From Candidatus Gastranaerophilales bacterium HUM_9 (GTDB lineage: Bacteria > Cyanobacteriota > Vampirovibrionia > Gastranaerophilales > Gastranaerophilaceae), in contig DABG01000011.1 of NCBI GenBank assembly GCA_002103075.1, forward strand, positions 1 through 56,932: DNA of 56,932 nt, given 5' to 3'. This document shows positions 53,696-56,932 of this stretch, in pieces (within the stretch, counting starts at the first letter, position 1; each line of letters starts with the position of its first letter). Both the position numbers and the translations under genes were made by a program. Below the pieces are notes generated by a model. The model ran no database searches. It was not told the origin of the DNA and saw only the letters and a program-made list of their open reading frames with translations.

Positions 53696-54535
53696 TTAAT
53701 TTTTATCTGAATAGACATTAGCATTCATAGGTTTTGTTAGTCTAACGTTTATCACCGTACCAGCAGGAATTTCGACATTTTCCCCACGAGAAGTTGCAGC
53801 AGAAACTAATCCACCTGCCGCACCTAAACTTGCACCAACAACAGCACCTCTTGACATATCACCATTAAAAGCTAATGCGTATAAAAGACCTGTTGCGACA
53901 CCAACTAACGCACCAGACACAACCCTAATTGTAGACTTTACAACTCTGTTTGTAGCTTTTGTTTTTATTTTCACAACATTTGCTGTTAAGGGTAACTGTT
54001 CACCGTTTGGCAACAATATACTATCAAAGGTTATAGACATCGTTCCATCAGCAAAGAACATTCCTGCTTTTTTCGTATCCAACGCTCTACCATAAACTAC
54101 ACTACCTCTAGGGGCAATGAGTTTTTGGTTATAAACCCAATCATCAATTAAAGTACTTGCAATTGTATCTCTATTTCCAAGACTACCTGAACTTATAGAG
54201 GACTGCAACGCAACATCAAATGATTGTCCCTCTTTTATACAAACAACTCCACCTTGAATTATTTTTTGTGAAGGAGTAACAATATTTGTTTGAGTAGGAA
54301 CATTGGTTTGAACAGAATCTATTTTTGTCTTTTTGGTACGTTTTTTTGATTGTTCTACTTGGGGTTCTGTTTTTATTTCAGTACGACCCTTTAAGACCTG
54401 TTCTGATTGTTCAAAACGAGCTTGTGCTTCATCACTAAAATCATAAACTGTATCTGCTAACACTATAGATGGTGCCATTAACATTGATACACATATTGAT
54501 AAAGAAATAAATATTTTTAGTCTTGTTTTGAACAT
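53696..54535 (-). CDS. Secreted protein with TrbI/VirB10-like beta domain and glycine zipper
   Basis: 279 aa from MFKTRLKIFISLSI, a signal peptide cleaved near VLADT; the frame is open for 13 more codons upstream. After a Lys/Thr-rich linker, residues 100-210 (IKEGQSFDVALQSSISSGSL, IASTLIDDWVYN, LIAPRGSVVYGRAL, MSITFDSILLPNGEQLPL) follow the pattern of the VirB10/TrbI C-terminal barrel: K-G-x-x-F-x-V, P-x-G-S-x-V-x-G. A glycine-rich segment (GALVGVATGLL ... GASLGAAGGLV) lies near 215-260, then IPAGTVINVRLTKP. No type IV secretion genes lie nearby. Function unknown. Confidence 0.65.
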   Translation of the reverse strand: MFKTRLKIFISLSICVSMLMAPSIVLADTVYDFSDEAQARFEQSEQVLKGRTEIKTEPQVEQSKKRTKKTKIDSVQTNVPTQTNIVTPSQKIIQGGVVCIKEGQSFDVALQSSISSGSLGNRDTIASTLIDDWVYNQKLIAPRGSVVYGRALDTKKAGMFFADGTMSITFDSILLPNGEQLPLTANVVKIKTKATNRVVKSTIRVVSGALVGVATGLLYALAFNGDMSRGAVVGASLGAAGGLVSAATSRGENVEIPAGTVINVRLTKPMNANVYSDKN

Positions 54536-54687
54536 AATTTTATAATAATGAAATTTTATAACACTTGTCAACATTAATATAACGAATTATATACATCAAT
54601 TGTTCATCTTTATTTTAACATTTCTTATCTACTTAGCAAAATTTTTTTTGTTTAATTTTTAAAACAGAATAACCTTAAGGAGAAACT

Positions 54688-56436
54688 ATGAATATTAGAA
54701 ATTTATCAAACACCCCAATATCAAAGATTCAACTAAACAACAACCAACAATCAAGAAGAGTTAATACCAGAATGAAAGCAGATGAAGTATCGTTCACAGG
54801 AAGCATTACCCCATCAGATAAGATGTCTGTTTATGCAGTAAGATTACTTGATGAATCAGGCTTAAAAGAAAATCAACCTGTATATATCGAAGCAGACTCA
54901 AAATATTTACCATTTATGAATAAATTAGCCGAAGAAGCCTACAAAAAGGGTTCTGGACTGGTTCACGTAGAAGCGAAAGAACCGGAATTAGAAAAATTAA
55001 AAGAAAAATATAATATAACAGAAGAATTCGACTATAAAAAAGAAAAACGAGAAGAGTTCAAAGACGGTTTAAAATTCACTTTTGACGAAAAAAATGACCC
55101 ATATAAAAAAGCTGGCATAAAAGATTTTGAGGTTAAATCAGAGCTTGAAAAAATTTATCCACCAATACCAAAGAATGTGCGTAACGAATTCAAAATGAAC
55201 CCTGAAGAAATCTTTAAGACAGCACTTGATGTTCACGAGGGTGAACCAGTTTTAATTGCAGGTGAAAGAGAGCATTTGCCATATATTGTCGAAATGGTGG
55301 ACTATTTATATTCGAAAAACAACACAAAACTTGTAGATGTAACTTTTACAGATGAATCAGATAAGGCATTGTTAAAATACGCAAAAGATGACGTTTTAGA
55401 ACATGTTCCACAAAGCAGAATAAATGCAGACAAAGAATATTATGAAAAAGACACGGCTAGATTATTCTTAGACGGTGAAGACCCACATTTTCTAGAAGAT
55501 GTGGACTCTAGTAGAATTGTCAAGAAAGCAAAAGCACAAGGAAACGCACGTAAAAAATATAGAAACTTAGAAGCTGCACATAACCCTTGGTTAGTATATT
55601 ACGCACCTACTACAAAATCATGTAAAGAGGTTTATTCAGAAATTTCTGACCCAATTGAAGCATTAAAAACAGCTTATAAAGATGCAAATAAAATTAACCG
55701 TGTCGGCAAACTTGAAGAACACGTTGAAACCTTGCAAACCCGTGCGGACAAGCTAAATGAGCTTATGTCTAATGGTTATAGAACATTACATTATGTGAGC
55801 GTTGACCCTGAAACTAAACAACCTGACGGAAAAACTGATTTTAGAGTAACAATGTCAAATAAATCAAAATTCAAGGCAGCACGTGAAAGTATGGAGAGAA
55901 CAGGACATAATCCTATTGTCAATATTCCAACAGAAGAAGCGTTTACAGCACCTTTAGCTAGTTCTGCCGAAGGTCAGATTGCTGCCACTATGCCACTTTC
56001 TTTAAACGGTAAAATTGTAGACGGAATTGTGTTGAAATTTGAAAAGGGCAAAGTTGTTGATATAAAAGCAAGCAAAAACGAAGATATGTTGAAAGAACAT
56101 ATCAAATCACATAAGAATGCTGATAGATTAGGTGAAGTCGCACTTGTAGCAGGTTCACCTATTGCAAAAACTGGTAGATTATTTAATAGTACGTTGTTAG
56201 ATGAAAATGCTGCTTGTCACCTTGCATTAGGTAATGCTTATCCAGACTGCGTAGATGGAGCATTAGAAATAGAAGACTACGAAGAACAAGAAAAATATCT
56301 AAAAGATATGGATATCAATTCTTCAACTACACATAATGACTTTATGGTAGGCGGACCAAATGTTTATATTTACGCTGAAAATAATGATGGCGATGAAATA
56401 CCTGTAATCAAAGACGATAAGTTTTTGTTAGAATAA
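54688..56436 (+). CDS. N-tagged M29 family aminopeptidase with duplicated N-terminal unit
   Basis: The 582-aa protein has an Asn-rich N-terminus with VSFTGSI (34-40). The M29 catalytic region is intact: NIPTEEAFTAP, GEVALVAGS, NSTLLDENAACHLALGNAYP and HNDFMVGGP, which hold the two-metal ligands. Typical M29 enzymes have about 370-420 aa. The extra length comes from the tag and from two related N-terminal units (about 48-110 and 176-232), each with the pattern E-x-x-P-V-x-I ... LP. No Sec signal. AAGGAGA sets the start. An exported or surface-acting aminopeptidase is an inference from the tag. Confidence 0.85.
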   Translation: MNIRNLSNTPISKIQLNNNQQSRRVNTRMKADEVSFTGSITPSDKMSVYAVRLLDESGLKENQPVYIEADSKYLPFMNKLAEEAYKKGSGLVHVEAKEPELEKLKEKYNITEEFDYKKEKREEFKDGLKFTFDEKNDPYKKAGIKDFEVKSELEKIYPPIPKNVRNEFKMNPEEIFKTALDVHEGEPVLIAGEREHLPYIVEMVDYLYSKNNTKLVDVTFTDESDKALLKYAKDDVLEHVPQSRINADKEYYEKDTARLFLDGEDPHFLEDVDSSRIVKKAKAQGNARKKYRNLEAAHNPWLVYYAPTTKSCKEVYSEISDPIEALKTAYKDANKINRVGKLEEHVETLQTRADKLNELMSNGYRTLHYVSVDPETKQPDGKTDFRVTMSNKSKFKAARESMERTGHNPIVNIPTEEAFTAPLASSAEGQIAATMPLSLNGKIVDGIVLKFEKGKVVDIKASKNEDMLKEHIKSHKNADRLGEVALVAGSPIAKTGRLFNSTLLDENAACHLALGNAYPDCVDGALEIEDYEEQEKYLKDMDINSSTTHNDFMVGGPNVYIYAENNDGDEIPVIKDDKFLLE

Positions 56437-56544
56437 AAAGGACTTTTGTATTTTTCAAGTTATAAATTGAGCAATTTGTACAAAAAATATTGATAAACCA
56501 CAAACTAGATGAATAATTAAAATGTAAAAAATTTTGAAAATCAC
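56437..56544. other. A/T-rich spacer after the aminopeptidase gene
   Basis: About 110 nt with no gene or clear terminator hairpin, leading into the promoter of the small RNA. Confidence 0.5.
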
Positions 56545-56572
56545 TTGAAAAATATAAAAAACAATTTATAAT
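56545..56572 (+). promoter_or_regulatory. Promoter of the candidate antisense RNA
   Basis: TTGAAA (56545-56550), 16-nt spacer, TATAAT (56567-56572). The start site should be the G-rich GGGAG at about 56579-56582. Confidence 0.7.
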
Positions 56573-56579
56573 AAAAGTA

Positions 56580-56680
56580 GGGAGAGGGTATTACCCAATA
56601 CCCTCTATGCAGACCCTACAACAATGATGAAATAATTAGTAAAATGTGTCCGATGACGATTAGGACACATTTTATTTTTT
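56580..56680 (+). ncRNA. Candidate ~100-nt antisense RNA (type I antitoxin-like)
   Basis: The RNA would start at GGGAGAGGG, fold a first hairpin AGAGGGTATT/AATACCCTCT (56583-56607), then a linker, and end in the intrinsic terminator AAAATGTGTCC (56641-56651)/GGACACATTTT (56663-56673) plus ATTTTTT. It has a good promoter and no convincing ORF. It lies antisense to most of the 27-codon frame on the other strand and to that transcript's 3' end, the layout of convergent type I systems such as txpA/RatA. Its role is inference. Confidence 0.6.
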
Positions 56681-56699
56681 CTCTAAGTTCTTTAATCAC
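56616..56699 (-). CDS. Hydrophobic 27-aa peptide, candidate type I toxin
   Basis: Minus-strand GTG start at 56699, preceded at 8 nt by AAGGGGGTGA, which matches 9 of 10 bases of the ideal Shine-Dalgarno AAGGAGGTGA; the strength and spacing decide the start over a GTG at 56711. The peptide has a charged N-terminus (MIKELREKIK) and then 17 mainly hydrophobic residues ending ISSLL, one short membrane helix. Small membrane peptides encoded opposite an antisense RNA are typical of type I toxins. Upstream, a CACCTT/AAGGTG pairing (about 56725-56762) could mask the ribosome-binding site. No family recognised. Confidence 0.55.
   Translation of the reverse strand: MIKELREKIKCVLIVIGHILLIISSLL
56641..56680 (+). 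terminator. Terminator of the candidate antisense RNA
   Basis: An 11-bp perfect stem with an 11-nt loop, followed by ATTTTTT (56674-56680). Confidence 0.85.
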
Positions 56700-56786
56700 A
56701 ATTGTATTCACCCCCTTTCTTACACCTTATGCAGAAAAAGTTTGATATGCGTGAAAAGGTGGTGAGGTCTGTCCTACTTTTGTATT

Positions 56787-56792
56787 ATTATA
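56787..56792 (-). promoter_or_regulatory. Candidate -10 of the small peptide transcript
   Basis: TATAAT on the minus strand, about 88 nt before the GTG start. No well-spaced -35: TTGAAC at 56816-56821 is 23 nt away. The sequence after it (AAAAGTAGG) recurs after the -10 of the antisense RNA. Confidence 0.4.
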
Positions 56793-56857
56793 AATAATTT
56801 TATATAGTTTTAAATGTTCAATATATTAGTTCAGGACGACTGTTAGGTGGTTAGTGT

Positions 56858-56932
56858 TTACTTACCAATCAGCCACTTGAAGCCGAATGAAAGCATTACG
56901 CCGTTTCGTCCGCCGTTTCTTATCATTGCTTG
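56858..56932 (-). CDS. C-terminal end of an autotransporter (partial)
   Basis: The last 24 codons and stop of a minus-strand gene enter the window: QAMIRNGGRNGVMLSFGFKW then LIGK. This is nearly the same as the end of the broken autotransporter at 27560 (QAIIRNGGRNGVALMFGFKW). It represents the final strand of an autotransporter beta-barrel. The body of the gene is outside the window. The codons are richer in G and C than in neighbouring genes. Confidence 0.8.
   Translation of the reverse strand, partial: QAMIRNGGRNGVMLSFGFKWLIGK

Noticed and set aside
53696..54535. VirB10/TrbI-like protein as part of a type IV secretion system
   Set aside because: No VirB4, VirB9 or VirD4-like gene is in the window; only the barrel pattern is shared.
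1..56932. CRISPR arrays and tRNA genes
   Set aside because: No regularly spaced repeats were seen. No T-loop GGTTCGAATCC-like block with a matching acceptor stem was noticed on either strand, although scanning by eye can miss a tRNA.

Overview
The window is AT-rich chromosomal DNA, most likely from an uncultured gut member of the Vampirovibrionia/Melainabacteria (order Gastranaerophilales), the non-photosynthetic sister group of Cyanobacteria. This is inferred from a cyanobacterial-type AAA-ATPase/R3H protein (ycf45-like), a ruvX-DUF1292-tilS-hpt housekeeping block, Gram-negative envelope genes (TonB-like, autotransporter, TPR lipoprotein-like proteins), and several proteins with the N-terminal pattern [VIL]-x-F-[TGK]-[GA], which I associate with this lineage. 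The visible 16S fragment is too short to settle it.

Layout. 1-110 is the 5' end of a 16S rRNA gene leaving the window on the minus strand, with a ~300-nt leader and an A/T-rich promoter up to about 495. 733-4900 holds the R3H ATPase, an acetyltransferase, a decayed XRE regulator, a conserved unknown protein and a 50-residue small protein. 4957-12640 is an S10-type ribosomal protein operon on the minus strand (rpsJ rplC rplD rplW rplB rpsS rplV rpsC rplP rpmC rpsQ rplN rplX rplE rpsN). It has its own promoter and terminator, unusually long hairpin-rich spacers, and ends after rpsN. A kinase-like protein lies upstream of it.

14434-20400 is a plus-strand housekeeping block: an orphan ClpX zinc domain, a HEAT-like protein, ruvX, a DUF1292 protein, a protein made only of Clp N-domains, tilS and hpt, closed by a strong terminator. 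20416-31997 carries mostly envelope and general functions: a patatin-like lipase, engB, a large TPR protein, a Xer recombinase, a broken autotransporter, a flavodoxin-like protein and a SulP transporter.

32116-35806 holds a two-gene operon for N-tagged proteins: a RelA/SpoT-like nucleotidyltransferase domain and a GH13-like TIM barrel. A convergent TPR gene overlaps its end. 36029-42715 has a CoA-transferase pair, small envelope genes, an M16 protease and an EamA exporter, interspersed with dispersed palindromic repeats. 42823-47903 has an EF-hand/HExxH protease, a TrpR-like regulator and a UvrD-type helicase-nuclease.

48052-48793 is a toxin-antitoxin operon with a clear promoter/operator. 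48963-52926 is a four-gene VWA/FHA/TonB-like envelope operon. The window closes with two secreted proteins, a tagged M29 aminopeptidase with a duplicated N-terminal unit, a compact locus resembling a type I toxin/antisense-RNA pair (56545-56800), and the C-terminus of a second autotransporter.
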